A DNA stretch of 64,000 nucleotides from Eremomyces bilateralis CBS 781.70 (taxonomy: Eukaryota; Ascomycota; Dothideomycetes; Eremomycetales; Eremomycetaceae). The position numbers were made by a program, and so were the translations under genes. The notes below the pieces were generated by a model. That model was not told where the DNA came from. It saw nothing but the letters and a program-made list of their open reading frames with translations, and ran no database searches. Positions 1-12,646 of the stretch are shown here, one piece after another; position 1 is the first letter of the stretch, and each line of letters begins with the position of its first letter. The stretch lies in the NCBI RefSeq assembly GCF_010015585.1, contig NW_022985074.1, positions 558,026 through 622,025 on the forward strand, read 5' to 3'.

Positions 1-360
1 GACATCTGCAGGCGGGAGATCAAGAAGCAAATGAAATGGCAGCCGAGTTGCAAGCGGGGGACGACGAAGTGGAGTTACCAGGGGATGGTGCCGAATGAGG
101 ATGTATTCTACCGCATGGTGCGGATCGAGAAGGGGAATAAGGGGTGGAAGAAGAAGCAGATGCCGATGGCTGACTTTCGGAGGCGGTTTGGGCATGTGGA
201 AGCGAGTGTAAGTGAATGGATGGTCGTTAGATACCAGAAGCCGTGGCTGACACCAACACTAGATTCGATATGGAACCTTGATGATTACTGGAGACCATGT
301 CAACGTGCAGTGGGATCCTGAGGAGAAGACATTCAAGCTTAGCGGGACTTATGGCTTATA
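1..360 (+). CDS. 3' end of an unknown protein (partial)
   Basis: The window opens inside a gene. The first exon is open from base 1 to 207. It is followed by a 55-bp intron (208-262) with a GTAAGT donor, a CTGAC branch site and an ACTAG acceptor. The second exon (263-360) keeps the frame and ends in TAG, giving the C-terminus ...VQWDPEEKTFKLSGTYGL. The visible 101 residues are basic and aromatic (WKKKQMPMADFRRRF) with a beta-rich tail. I do not recognise the family. The exon join is well supported because only this intron restores an open frame to the stop. The gene runs convergently towards the reductase on the other strand. Confidence 0.55.
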
Positions 361-683
361 GGCATACGTCTATTATCGATCACTAAGGAGATCATCCGGC
401 AAAGGCTGCGATAGTTGGGAGACTCCTTCGGATGACGTTGACAGTGGCACAAGACGAATAGGGACGAGTGTATCATTATTACGTAGAGTTTCTCTCTGTC
501 GATACTGTAATCATATTTAAGAGGGTCGGTTTGAGCCGCTCCTGATTACTCTAAATATAGGTAGTATAAGGATAGCAATCTGATATTGACGTCAACCTGT
601 GCGAGCAGGGAATTGGATATAAAACTGTAGGAAAACTAAAGCAGAAGAGCAGTAAGTGTACACTTGTCATGCTGGAATGTCCA
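361..683. other. Convergent intergenic region
   Basis: This is 323 bp between two gene 3' ends. I see no further coding or structured feature, and it presumably holds both 3' UTRs. Confidence 0.6.
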
Positions 684-2716
684 TTACCACGAAAAGCCTT
701 CAGTGTGAAGGTAAACCTCGGAAGCTCCACGACCAGCAAGCACCCGAGTCTGTGCCAAAGATGCCGCCTCACGGACGTCATGCGTCATACTATCAGGGCC
801 ACAGACAGCAATTGCAACACTCTCTCCAGCATTTGCTGTCCACTCTTCCAAAAGACCACTCAAATGGGGTCTGCCTTGGGAAACCTGCAACCACTCCCCG
901 CGAGACTTCGTAGAGGAAACCTTGACATCAATATTCTTTTCATCCAACGATGGTGTTCCGGAGCTTCCGTTTCTGGAGTCGCCAGTAAGATGGATGGCCA
1001 CGCTTAGCGCTTCGGCACCAGGATACCGCTCATGAAGACGGCCAATTTCTTCCACGAACCACTCGCGCACCTCTGGCTTACGCGCCGCGAGAACAACTTG
1101 AATCAGCGTCTTCTTGGCATCTCTTCCCTTCTGGCGCGCCAGAATATCTTCGACGAGTGGAAGAGTAAACCCGGCGCCTGAGCCGCCAGCGATGATCACG
1201 GCTCGGTCGAATTGAGCGAACGATTTCAGCGCGATGCCGCCAAACGGCCCTTCAAGCATAACTGGAATAGAAATTCCCGGCGATTTCTGAGCAATGGCTG
1301 CCAACCGTCCGGTAACGCCCCGGGCAGATTCAATGTAAAAGACCGCTTCGCAGGGACTGGTCCCGTCCTTTGAAGGGGGCAAAGAGCAGATGGTGAAGGG
1401 GTGGGAGGTCAGTGATTGAAGACCAAGGTGACGGAAGCTAATGAATCGGACGAAGAAGTGCTGGCCTGGGTGCCAGGAAAGGCGGAGTGCAGCTCTGGTT
1501 GCGGCACCACCCGATCGCAAGGGGACGACAGCCTTAATCATGCCGCTTGGAAGGGGGGTGAGGACAGCTTTATGGGAGAAGCCGTATAAGAAGAGAGACT
1601 TGAGCTGTGAGTACCAGAGCCCACTGAGGTAGACAGCTCCGGCAGCAATGAAGTAATCCCTAGATGACCGTCAGTCCCAAATCTTTGTAGGTATCAAGTC
1701 CAACTTACACAGAGGTAAGCGTGAAACTGCAGTGGATAAAAAAAAAGACAATAAACACAACTGCGGCAAGGATATGCGTAGCTTTGAAGAACTCGTAGAA
1801 TCGTTTCCGCAGCGGAGCCCAAGAGAAGAACGTCAGATAGGCCTGGGGAATTAGAGCCGCGACGCCGGTCCAGTAATAGAGGTTTGCAGTCCATTGAGCT
1901 CCCAGGTCGCCTTGTGAACGTCGATAAATGATGAAGGGGAACGTATGGATCAGGGCCAAGACAAGCATTGCCCACGCAGAGTACTGATGGAAGACTTGGA
2001 GCTTCTCATGCGGTACTCCAGTCGCGAGTGTAATCCAGTTGGACTTTGATGCCAGTGCTCTGTACCAGTTAGTCGGTTCTCATTTGGAAGGCTACGATAG
2101 GCTCACAAGTTGAACGGTAGAATAGCCAAAGCCATCCAGCCCGTTCTAGTAGCGATGGGTGGGGAGTTGCCAAAGGACTTAGTTCCATGGTTGGGCCAAT
2201 AGTATGGCTTTGGTCCTAGAGTCAGGATGAACAGGTAAACAATGGCGGTGGCAGTGAGGAGCAAGACTCCAAGGCTCGGAGTAAGCCATCTGATGGCTCG
2301 GAAGTTGTATCCCTTGTACGAGAGATATCGGAAGCCTGCTATTACTTTGGATAGCGGCCCTTTGGCGCGGCTTTTCGGAGAGGAGGATCGAGAGAGCAAA
2401 TGTATCAAGGTAAAGACGCCTATTGTCGCAAGGGCAAACCAGAGCGGCGCGCGAGCATAAACCAAATCGCTGATATACCTATGGTACTTTCAGTTAGTTT
2501 CAATGATTCGGGATACAAATAGAACAAACCTGAACCCCTGCTAAGGCCGGTTGCTTACCAGTATCTCCAATTTCCTCTACTCCATGCGCATTCCTCTGCG
2601 GTAAGAACCTCCCTACAAGTGGCAGTGCGGGAGGAATGCCATTCTAGCGGATAGTCAAAAAATGGTAGTCCTTTGGGCTTCTCGGCCTCCCCTCCGGACA
2701 TGGAACCGTGATTCAT
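684..2716 (-). CDS. Ferric/cupric reductase, FRE family
   Basis: This is a membrane metalloreductase that passes electrons from NADPH through FAD and two haems to Fe(III) or Cu(II) outside the cell, for uptake. There are four exons (2716-2559, 2478-2107, 2059-1709, 1659-684), giving 618 aa. The N-terminal ~55 residues are extracellular-like with a Cys pair. Several membrane segments follow. Haem-ligand histidine pairs lie near residues 201/215 (HQY...LIH) and about 271/285 (THILAAVVFIVFFFIH). The FAD motif HPFTICSLP is near residue 380. The NADPH-binding GGSGAGFTLP is near 452, CGPDSM near 582, and the C-terminus is the typical fungal LHTEGFSW. The start ATG follows from the spliced first exon. 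A CACGTG box lies about 140 bp upstream (2853-2858) and one GATAAG at 2750-2755. Whether it acts on iron or copper cannot be read from sequence. Confidence 0.93.
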
Positions 2717-3469
2717 TTTGGTGGTTGATGTGCCCGCTGTTTAGTCAGGGATAAGAAGTAAATTTTGGTGTTACTGCAGCACGAAGAGTATGGGAGAAAG
2801 GTTGTCGGGGGTTCATATAAGGTTGCTAAGCTTGAGTCTTTGCTCCCAGTGCCACGTGAACCTGATCAATGGCCCGGAATCCCTTAATTTCGCCATCACT
2901 ATGGTTCGTCACGGCTCGTTCTCCGCCTCGGCGTGACTGATTTTCGTGGGGATGGTTCTGGTTTCAGGACCGAGAATTGCTGGCCGTTAGATATAACAGC
3001 GAGCATTTGAGCAAGTTTATATATTGGCCCCTGCACTTCAAATGCTCCCCTAGCATCCAAATTAATTGTGATGGTTTGACTGGCTATTTTCCATGCACCA
3101 TGGATTTTAGCACTGTTCTAACTTAAACTGTCTCAACTAGTTAGGTCACTAGCGATTGTGATGGCGGACACTAAATAAATTGAGCGGGGATATGACCCTA
3201 ATGAGTAACAATCATCTGCCTTTGCCGCCTTGCCCTCTGCATATTAGAGACGAGTGGCTAGTAGACGAAGCAGACGAGAATGCCCGGATTAACGAAGAAG
3301 ATGAAAACTGGAAAAGCAAAACTTGTGAAAGAGCACGAACATTGTGTTATGGTTCCAGGCCTGTGGCCTGTCTCCTGTATGATAGTCACGTGACTAAGTC
3401 AACTGTCGAAGTCTTAGACATCGCGCACGCGTCGTAGATAGCTCTTCTTCTTTTAGCTTTGCAATAAAT
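2717..3469. other. Reductase upstream region
   Basis: This is the promoter side of the reductase gene. It is AT-rich. An open frame at 3180-3437 has no recognisable domain and no support as a gene. Nothing else is seen. Confidence 0.5.
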
Positions 3470-4110
3470 GAAAGTGGTTCTCGTAACTTCTGCGATCAAA
3501 CCGTCTCACATTGGGCGTTAGAAGATTGGAAAAACGTGGTTTGGAGTGAGGAGACGGCGATCGTATTACTTCATAATAGAGGTAGTTATCGGATATGGAG
3601 CACGAAAGACAAGGCGTTTTCAAGGAGCTATACCCGGGAGCCGCGGAAAGGATATACAGAATCTATGTTCTGGACCTGCTTTTCGTACGATAAGAAATAT
3701 CTGTTCCATTGCTGGAGGGCGGAAACGAAAAAGGAGAAAATTGACGCGGAAAGAGTATTAGAAGAGGTGAACGAATTGCTTGAAACTATTTATTGAGAAC
3801 AGTGAGCTTGAAACAGGTATTGCGAGGATGAAACCCATTATGTAGAGCGACGAGTATATGTATTTGGAGTACAGCGACTTCTTTGACGTAGGAATTCCTC
3901 AGAACCAAATGCTATCGAGCCATGCTAGCCATAGATGAAGAGAGTGAAAATAAGGAAACGTATTCCAAAAAATAGGCAGAAGTTGTTAAAGCCTAGCAAA
4001 CTTGTTAGGAAGACCTGCCGAAGGAGAAGATCCAGGCTTGGATAGCGCGGATTCCACTACATAGTAGATAAACAATTGAGCTAGAACGAGAGAACGAGGA
4101 TAAGAAGGTA
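3470..4110 (+). mobile_element. Decayed Tc1/mariner-type DNA transposon (transposase remnant)
   Basis: The open stretch around 3506-3796 reads as the middle of a fungal Tc1/mariner transposase. It contains LEDWKNVVWSEETAIVLLH, corresponding to the first catalytic Asp block (WSDET in intact copies, with Glu in place of Asp here), followed by YRIWSTKD and FWTCFSYDKK. After a stop, further fragments match the C-terminal half in shifted frames. These are ELETGIARM, then VYVFGVQRLL...NAIEPC..MKR (the third-acidic-residue block around 3850-3945), then IQAWIARIPLHSR and ELERENEDKK (about 4030-4105). The part between ARM and VYVFGV, which should carry the second catalytic Asp, is missing. With several stops, frame changes and this internal deletion, the copy is dead. 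I did not find terminal inverted repeats. Confidence 0.8.
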
Positions 4111-4765
4111 AAGATTGAGATAACGCAAATTTCCTAATTTGAAATAGATCGGAAACACTCGCTGGTCTGGTCGAGCATTACAAACGGTATCACACTGCCG
4201 CTTACCAGGGCAAGCAGCTCGCAGAATGCATACGCGGATTTTCTGATAGACTCTGATCAAGACTCCAGTCTCGACAGCATTGGAGTTGAGACCACGGAGC
4301 CACACATCCAGGGAGCACATGTCGGTCCTCAGGCTAGGATGCATGGTAGGAGTATGTTATGCAAATAAAAACTCATCGTATAATCGGGTGATCACGCGGG
4401 GGGTTGAATTAGATTGACCTACTAATCTTCACTAGCATCACGCAAACCACGATTCTCATCAAGATAGACCTAAGCCTTCTTTCGTATAAGCTAACACTTC
4501 TAAAGCACTCGAATTCATAAAATTTTGGCGGAGCAATGCTGAAGGTGTGTAGATGTTCACTGTTCCGATTCTGTTCAGCCAGTCCAACCCATCAACCCTC
4601 TTTCAGCGGCTTGGCGCCTTGGCCCCAATTAGCCCTTCTGCGACGCCGCTTACCCGATTTACCTTTTCCGTGTTACCCTAACTCCAAAAGAAAAGCTGCA
4701 TCCCTCCTTGTGATGCCAATGCTTCCGGCTCCTACGCGCCCTCAAATCCAGCTCAAGACCCACGG
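4111..4765. other. Intergenic region
   Basis: This is AT-rich sequence between the transposon relic and the 3' end of the next minus-strand gene. No gene, RNA or repeat was recognised. Confidence 0.5.
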
Positions 4766-6587
4766 TTATACCAATTCCGCGGCGTCATATCTACCTGCTT
4801 TCTTATCTTGTTTCTTCTCTCCTGAGAACTTCATACCCATCAATCGCATGATGAACGAGCCCTTGCGTTTGCCTATAGCCGCCGGTTCCGCTTCGATAGT
4901 GCAAGAATAACTCTCGGAAGATCCGCTGCTGGTGTCCGTGCAAGGAGGGGGCAGGAAGTATGGGCAATCTCCTCCAATGTACAAAGCAAGATCTGGCATC
5001 TTGTGCATCTTGGCATACTGCACTTGGAAGGTCTGTTTGGAGTTAGTTTTCTGGTTCAACGTGTGCCTTTGGGGCACCCTGGGACCCTGATGACAAGTGA
5101 CTTACTTTGAGACTGCCCAGCGCTTCCTGTGTTCTGCACTGACTCTGCAACTTATCAAAGATCCGCTGCGCATGGAGCTCCTCTGGCGGCTTGGTGTTCC
5201 GTCGACAGCGATCGGACGGGGAGAAGATGTGGTGATCACCTAAGTCCTCTGGCCGTCCTGGACAATATTCGAGGGTTTCGTTGAGGATGATATCGCTTTG
5301 GGCAGCAAAACGGCCCGCCCAATAAGACCGCGGTTGCGGTTCCTCGACCTCTTTCATATTCGAGTGCGGTGGCGGTGTATGAAAGCAGGACATGCTCCTT
5401 AAGGGGGGCTGTCGTCGCGGGCCTTCATGGTCGTGACTCACATCTCCCGGCTTTCTGCCTGATGATGACTGAATACTCGTCCTTGTAGGTGAGTGTTCGA
5501 TTCCTAGCCTCTTTCGGACTTCCGCTATTTCGGTGAACTTGGATGAAGCAGAGCGGAGATTCACCGCCGTTGCTGGGGTCCGTGGAAGTAGATCCGGAAC
5601 TGACTGCTGCCGCAAACTCGGTGAAGGAAGAGATGGATTCAATGGCCGCATCAATTGTCGATGCTGAATTGTCTCGCAGAACGACTTGGTTTGTGGAAGC
5701 CGTAGAGGCTCACCCCATTCCACGGGAATCGCGGGCGATGGCGTCGGGATTCGACTGGCAACCGATCTCCTGGCCGGCGTTGATCCAATTCCCATATTGC
5801 TGACATTGCTCGACTCATTTCGAACGTCTGCCCTGCTTTCGGATGCCTCGGCGATGGATTGAAGTGCCGACTGTGGAAGCTCCTTCCGTCGAATCTCGTG
5901 TCGCCCTGTTGCCAGTTCATTAGGAATGCTGCTGGTAATCGGTTCGCGCGGAACGCTCTCGATGTTCACGGTCGTCGTCGCTAGTATCGTAGCCTGGCTT
6001 CTACTGGAACGGAAGTTCTCCTTGCCTTGTGACTTGTTGATGCCCTGGAGCGGAGCATTTAGGACCGGCGCATGCAGATTGGGTTGCGTGATAGACCTGG
6101 GTGTCTGCGAGGTGGTGAAGTGGCTGAACGACTCATCTCGGCGTCTGCTGCGCAGGTTCTCTTTGTTGACAGGTGATGGAATGCGAGATCGTGGCAGAAA
6201 TGTTGTGCTGGTCGATGATGGAAGCCCCTTGTTGCTCTCATTAGTCTCCTTCTTCAGGACGAGATTCCCGGTTGTAATTCTTCGAGGCAGAAAACCGCGC
6301 TTTAGTCGCTGGTCTGTACCGGTATGAGATCTCGCGAGCTGTTCGCCATGCACTGACGTGGTTGGTGTGAGTTGACTATCGTCCGAGCTATCGGATGCCT
6401 TCCGATTCTCTCCTGACTTCGAGGGCCGCTTCTTGTGCAGTGCTCGGTTCGCTAAGGGTCGCAAAGAGTTGGAAAAGTTCGTGATCGACTCCAACCGTTG
6501 AAGTGTTTTGCTTTGTGTGTTGTTTTTGGGTTTACGGGTGGCGATCAGCGGACGAGGATTGCCGGTAGAACTAGCTACTTGATGCAT
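4766..6587 (-). CDS. Ser/Arg/Pro-rich disordered fungal protein of unknown function
   Basis: There are two exons (6587-5106 and 5032-4766). The 72-bp intron has a GTAAGT donor and joins in phase 0, giving 582 aa. The open frame extends upstream of 6587 only through a TTG, so the ATG at 6587, in a CACC context, is the likely start. Residues 1 to about 400 are low-complexity, with many Ser, Thr, Pro and Arg and several RIPSPV/RIPTPSP-like segments that look like kinase target sites. A more ordered part follows (YWAGRFAAQSDIILNETLEYCPG, near residue 430 onward). A final segment (TFQVQYAKMHKMPDLALY) and a lysine-rich tail complete it. I do not recognise a named domain. It reads like a protein conserved only among related fungi. 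No function is proposed. Confidence 0.75.
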
Positions 6588-7364
6588 GGTGACTTTGAGT
6601 TCCAAAAAGCAGTGATTGAAATTTTGAAGAAAGACTGTGACGAACTATCGACAGAGGCAAGCCGTCATGAGGAGTGTTTATCTGTACATTTACTGGAGTG
6701 GGATGAAATTGGGGTGACGGCGAGTGTGAATGTGAATCTGGAAGCTCCGCATAGGTAAATAAACAACACAAGATCGCACCTGCTAGGCTGGCCACCAGGT
6801 GAATCTTGAAGTCCAAAGGTTCACTAGTAAGCAAATCAAAGGCATGAGTTTAAAATCAGCATTGCAGTGGAATCCATCAGTTGCAGCGTGGGCGATATCA
6901 GCTGTGACCCCTTAAAACCTAGCCAGGGAGCGATGAGCAGAGAGGACCTTTACGGTCGAAGAATTCTACCGTTAGTTTTACAACCAAGACGATCGCAGAA
7001 ACCGACGTCATTTTGGACGTGAATATGCTGTGTTGCATGTCGATCGAAATGGTAGCCATTGACCTGGTTTATTGCTTGGTCGCGTACCGTCGAGCAGAAC
7101 CGTGGATGAAGAACCCGAGATACCCCTATTTGATGACAAGTTCGAGGCCAGATAGCCCAGTCCGGAATTAGCCACGCACATTGAGTCGTCTCAAAGTTCC
7201 GCTGTAAGATTTGATCGATACTTATCTAAGGGCGGAACTTGTTACATTACATGCCATATTGATGACACTAATGTCCTTTGTTCCGAAGCCATCGATCTTC
7301 GCCAGTGATGATACAATCCTCCCAGAGATCCAAACAACGCCCCAAAGCTCATTATCTCTTTCCG
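6588..7364. other. Intergenic region
   Basis: This lies between the 5' end of the disordered-protein gene and the 3' end of tof1, both on the minus strand. It should hold the promoter of the former. No further feature was seen. Confidence 0.5.
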
Positions 7365-10300
7365 TTACTCCTCATCCGAGTCATCGATCACAAAGCCCGC
7401 CCGCATGCGAGGAGCTGGTGCGCGTTTGACTGGCACGTCATCCTCACTATCACTTTGAGCATTGTTGCCATTCAGTGCAGAGGTCTCTGTTTGCTTGACT
7501 GCTGCCGGTTCTTCATCAACATCGCTCATCTCCACGTCGCCGGTATTTCGCTCAACATGATGCTGTGAAGATATTGGAGTTTCATCGTCCGATTCGTCGC
7601 TGGAATGATCGCTCGAAATGAGGATCTGGTCCGTTGGTCGTGGAGAGGTCGATCTCGAGGTCCGCAAGGGACTCGCATCGGAGAGCTCGGAATCGCTTCC
7701 AGCTATACTCTTCCGCTTCTTGGCCTTCCTCTTGTCCTTCTCTCCGCCTTCGACAGCGGACTTCCTCTTCTTTGACCCTGTCGTCAGGTTGAGCAAAGCT
7801 TGGCGAATATTCTGGTTTGTGTTTTCCCGTCTCTTCTCCTCCTGGGCGAAGAACTCCGCATCGTCCCCTGAATCCTCGTCAGAGCTGTGTACAAACAGCG
7901 CGCTCTTGATCTTCTTTTGCTTTTCGCTTTCCGCCTTTCGTTTCGCTCGGGCCCGTCTCTCTTTCTCTTCGTCATCTAGTTCCCCCCGGTTCTTCAGCTT
8001 CCGCTTCGATTTGGGCTTCTCCAATGCGTCCGGTTTGCGGGCGGTTGGGCCTCCCACAGGGAACAGGAGCTCTTCAATGTCGTCGTTGGCAATGAAGTCA
8101 TCCTCGCCGGAATCATCGTCAAACTCGGCTCGTTGACGAGGCACGATTTTGCGACGGATGTAATCGGAATAATCTAGGGTCTCGTCCATTCCGCCTTCTT
8201 CTAGCCCTAGAGCTTCCGAAACGAAATGAAAGTTCTCTTCAATCTCGCGCCAACCCATTTCAGAGGGGAATACCCAACCAAGCTTTGTCCCGTCACTACC
8301 ATCTGCCCAGTGCAACCCCAGTACGCTCAGCAACAATCGCAACTTGCTATCTTTAACCATGGCCTTTCGCCTGTCCGGATCGTTTGATTCGAGAGGGATT
8401 GGAGCAATTTTCGGTTCTTCGCGGCTTGGAACCGGGGCATCTGGATTTTCAGATGCCCAAGCAATTGCATCAACTCCTTGCCGAGTGGCATCCGCTTCTT
8501 GCTTCTTACGCTTTTCAAGGATCTCTTCAAGAGTCGACTGGACCCAGAAAGCGTTGCCCGATTTGTCCTGTAACAGGACTGCTTTCACTGCAACTTGGAT
8601 CTGCACCTCTTTACTCAATCCTGGTGTGAGTTCCAACTCAGGCGCCACCCTTGGCACACTCTTGGGCACCTCTCTGTCATAGCCGTGTTGAAGATAATAC
8701 AGCGTGGGGGACATCTTGCTGAATAGAATCTCGACAATGAGTTCGGGTCGCTCCTCGACCTTTTTAATCAATTTCCGGAGCACGTTCTTAACCAGCTCTT
8801 TCCACTCCTTAAATGAAGCATGCTGGCGATCCAGGCCATTTGGCCCTTCGATCATGCGGTGGAAAAGCCGAATGATGTCTGCCCTGAAGAGAAGAACACT
8901 CTGTTCTAACTTGAATGCTGCTCGGTAGAAGAATCGGTGCGCCCGTTTCAGCTGCTGTGCGTCAAGTTCATGGTAAAACTTAGTGAATGCAATGAAGGTA
9001 TTGATGCAATTTTCGTTGACGAATCGGGCAGAGAACCGCATGAAGTCGAATTTCCTTTCTTTGGTTGTCTGCAGTGCGTCCTGTTCCTCTTCTTCTTCCG
9101 AGTCTTCCTGTGGATCTTCCTCTTGATTCCCATCTTCGCCGCTATTGGCCTGTTTTTCTTTCCTCTTCTCCTTCTTCTTACGGCGAGCACGACGTTTCGA
9201 ACGAATTTGGAGGTCGGCATTTTGTTTCGAATAATGCTCGAGCATCCGAATAAATACGTGCGCGAGCTCAGTACAGGCGTCCAAGTACCCAAAACCTTGA
9301 TCCTTATAACTTCGCACCAGTCTGATAATCCGATCGTGCGTAGACTCTTCGTAGAAAATTCGGTTCTGGATGTTGTCCGCAATGTCCTGGTCGTCCTCGT
9401 TGGAGCTCTCGGCCATTTGTTGAATGGTGAGCAAGATTTGCGTGAAGCACTTCATCCCTGCATTGACGTCTATGTTCATCTTATTGTCAACCCCGGACTG
9501 CATGAATCGGTTCAATAAGATAAACGTCTCCTGGTTCAGCACGCTCGCGACGAGAGAGAATCCTTCGTCTTCCTCTGCAACCGTCTTTCCCTTGCTTTTC
9601 GCCGATTTCTTCTCCCGTCGAGCGCATTCGGCCTTCAGAAACCATGAGATGAGGTAAAAGAACTGCGAAGTATGAGATTTTAACACTCGGTCAGCTTCCC
9701 TCTCGATGGCTTTGCGCAATTGCACAAAGAGTGGGTTGAAGGATGAGTCCAAGAAGTCTTCAATAAAACTTCGTAAATGGTTTCGAGCCGATGGACTCAG
9801 TGGCGTTTCGACGTCGAACTCAGCCTAAAACCGATCAGTACGCGCTAAAAGAAGTTGATTCTGAGCCTTACCCCGTCATCGCCAGTTTTACGGCTCCGCT
9901 GTTTTGGTTTGTTCCACTTCTTGGATTTGTCCATTTTGTTCAGAGTCCGCTGAGAGTTTCCAAGAACATCTTGTCCAGAGACGGTAGACATGCGGTTGTC
10001 GGCCCGCTTCACCCAAACCATTGCTCCGAATCGATTATGCCTCGTTGGTGCATGCCGCGCATATTCTGAGAGCATTGACTTCTCCTTCTGCAACAAGTCT
10101 CGAAAGTCTTTCGTGTTCGACTTGGCCAACTGCTGCTCTTCCATGAAGAGCTTGGCTGGATTGATACCGCGTAAAAGATGGAACAGAATTTCTAAGGTGA
10201 TCACGTCTTGCTGTACGAACTCGGATCCCATGCTCGATGCGATTGTCAGAAGGAATGGAAAGATATCCTGGTCGGCGAACGTGTCGATAGTGGCAGACCG

Positions 10301-11023
10301 TGATATCTCCGCTTCTTCGCCGTCCATTGGCAGATCCGCGGGATGCGCAATCTGCACGACGTTACGGAAGAAGTAGAGAGCAAGACGGATGATATCTTCA
10401 TCTCGGGTATTTCTCTCATTGCGAGGCTGAGCCATTGAAGGAATAGTAATCTGCACAATGGTACGGAGAATCTGAGTAGTATCGTGACCGAGGATGGCTC
10501 TCTTATAGCCAGCCTGAGCTAATTGAAGATACGGGGTGTGCCGATGATGGCCAACCGTCATCTGTGCATCGTCGATGTCCAATGGCCATGTTAAAGTGAC
10601 CATTAAGTCGACTGCCAAGGTTAGATTGGAATGAGGAATAGGCGTAGAAATTACGTACGACAAGCCAGAGCGACCTTGAATTTCAAACCGCCTTCTGGGA
10701 TATTTTCCGGGAATGATGCTAATATCTGGAGCAGGTCTCCACGGAGCAAATTGGCCTCCGCCATTGAACGGGCAACATCGAAACGGTTGAGCTTCTCGTC
10801 CACATGTTTGAGCCATCTTCGCAAGTCTTTAAGAACAGCAAGCGCGTCATCGCCTAGTACATAACGCCCGTCGAGTTCAGCACTCGATCCTCCGAGCTAT
10901 TGCATGTTAGCTATTATGCGAGCTGTTGAGATGTGAAGCAGGACCTACCGCCGTGACAAGACTGTAAACATACGCCCGGACTTCTGGGTCCACAGTGGAC
11001 GGTCTTGAATCGTCGATCTCCAT
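7365..11023 (-). CDS. tof1: Fork-protection complex protein Tof1/Swi1 (Timeless family)
   Basis: Tof1 pairs with Csm3 to travel with the replisome, stabilise paused forks and relay checkpoint signals. There are four exons (11023-10949, 10896-10659, 10611-9872, 9824-7365), giving 1170 aa, the usual size for fungal Tof1. The N-terminal Timeless domain is clear (VDPEVRAYVYSLVTALGG, then VLGDDALAVLKDLRRWL and LDLMVTLTWPLDI). The middle holds RFMQSGVDNKMNID and FEEST-like helices (RIFYEESTHDRIIRLVRSY). A basic/acidic linker follows around residue 560, and the last ~300 residues are charged and disordered, ending in FVIDDSDEE. The start at 11023 was chosen because it puts the conserved DPxVRAYVYSLV block near the N-terminus as in relatives. 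An in-frame ATG about 24 codons upstream is an alternative. Confidence 0.95.
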
Positions 11024-11776
11024 ATTCAAATCATTTGTGGAAGGTATGAATTGGAGGGTATTTGCATTGCCATGGAGGTGAATGAGGTCGTTCATGGATG
11101 GTGGTTCAAACGCGGAGAGACGCGTTGAAATTCTGTTGGACGCGTCGGGAACAGGGGTCGCGTGGCTGCCACTTTCCACTCCGGACCTCCTGCCTCGCCA
11201 GGACTTTCCGCCAACTTGTTAGCAACCGTAAGCCCTCCAAAGTGCATCTTTCTACACGTAGTATATCGAGCTGTCTAGACGCCATGAGTGAGCAAACGAA
11301 GCAGCGGCCATATTTCTATAAATAAATAAATATTCAGCTCGAAGCCCAATGTATCTGGTTCCAGCTTCCACTGATGTTCCCCCAAGGACAAGCACTCCTC
11401 CGCTCTCCGCGGTGGAACGTTAATCCGCTCATATGGACGTCCCTGCCTCCTGAATCGCATGATGACGATGATTCGCCCAAGGCATCCCTCATTCGAAACA
11501 AAAACAATTGCTCCTGTCGGCCTTGGATTTTGTTCTCTCAAGAATTCGGTGACTGGACATCCAGCACAGACCTTTTCATCACGAGGGTGTTGAAGTGCGA
11601 TTATCATGGGCTTCTTAACGTAACAACTTCCCGTGGCATCCACGAGCCTACTTCAACTAGCCGCGCATGTTCTGTATTCTATTAATCTACCTGCACCTGT
11701 CCTCCCAATTATCCAGTGCATGTCAGGAGTAGAAGACGACATCGGCAGGATCGACATCACTTAAATAAATCTCAGA
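11024..11776. other. Divergent promoter region (tof1 / coiled-coil gene)
   Basis: About 750 bp separate two divergently transcribed genes. Open frames on both strands here (for example 11275-11643) have no domain and overlap each other, so I treat the region as regulatory. Confidence 0.5.
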
Positions 11777-12646
11777 ATGGCTCCGGATCTCAACTCCGTC
11801 CCTCCATCTCCTCGTTCTCCAACGAGTCCTTCCGCTGCTCAAACCCCGCAACCATCCACCTCGTCCTCGCGCCGAACATCTCAAATCTACCCCATGAATC
11901 CTCCTCCGCTGCCACTGGCCACGCCTGGAGGCGGTTTGCCCACCAACACCCACCCATTTCCGCCGCTGAGCCCAGTCTCCAGCAGCCACAACCATGAGTC
12001 CGGGAGCGGCGTCCCTATGAGACATCCTCGACCCCTCACCGCCGCAGAGCTGCATTCGGAGCTGGAGAAAGAGCAGGAAGCAGTGGTACGTAAATCTGCG
12101 CCGCATCAACGTCCTCCTTGTACTCACTGGTATCTTGTGCCGTAGGTCAACCGCTTAACCCGTGAACTCGCGGCTCTTCGAGCACATTCCGCGTCAGTGG
12201 CCTCCACTACTTCTTCCACCTCCACTGCCCCCGTTCTTCTCGATCCTTCCGACCCATCCACGACCACTACGAGCGTCTCCCTGGCGGGACCTACGCATCC
12301 GACCGCATCACGAAGGCACCGCAGCTCCAGCAGCGTATCCCGAGGAAGCGTCACCACAGCACATATAGGGATACCTCTGACGAGCGCAACTGCGAGCATA
12401 CCGCACCATCACCGACCCTCCGCCGGAACGGTACAACTGGAGCAGGCAGGCGCACCCTATGGGACTTCCTTACGATCGAATAGCATAGGCCTGACGTCAC
12501 CACGATATGAGGAGACGGCTATGTATAGGCATGAGTTGGAGGAAGCGAAGAAAGAGAATGAAGCGCTACGACAGAAAGTCCGAGAACTGGAAGTTTTGCT
12601 ACGGCAGAGACGGAGCTCTTCGGCTTCGAGTGCGAGGGGGACATAG
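11777..12646 (+). CDS. Small Pro/Ser-rich protein with C-terminal coiled coil
   Basis: There are two exons (11777-12085 and 12146-12646). The intron has a GTACGT donor and a CCGTAG acceptor and joins in phase 0, giving 269 aa. The N-terminal ~85 residues are Pro/Ser/Thr-rich and probably disordered. A conserved-looking block spans the splice site (LTAAELHSELEKEQEAV followed by VNRLTRELAALRAH) and is helical. A second Ser/Thr-rich stretch follows. Residues from about 238 form a coiled coil (YRHELEEAKKENEALRQKVRELEVLLRQRR). The same architecture is familiar among fungal proteins of unknown role. The gene is transcribed away from tof1 into the long gene desert. No function can be given. Confidence 0.8.

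Noticed and set aside
3180-3437. 85-codon plus-strand ORF upstream of the transposon relic
   Set aside because: It shows no similarity to transposase N-terminal helix-turn-helix domains or any other family I know.
11275-11643. 122-codon minus-strand ORF with several Cys
   Set aside because: It lies in the tof1 promoter region, has no domain, and opposite-strand frames are equally open.
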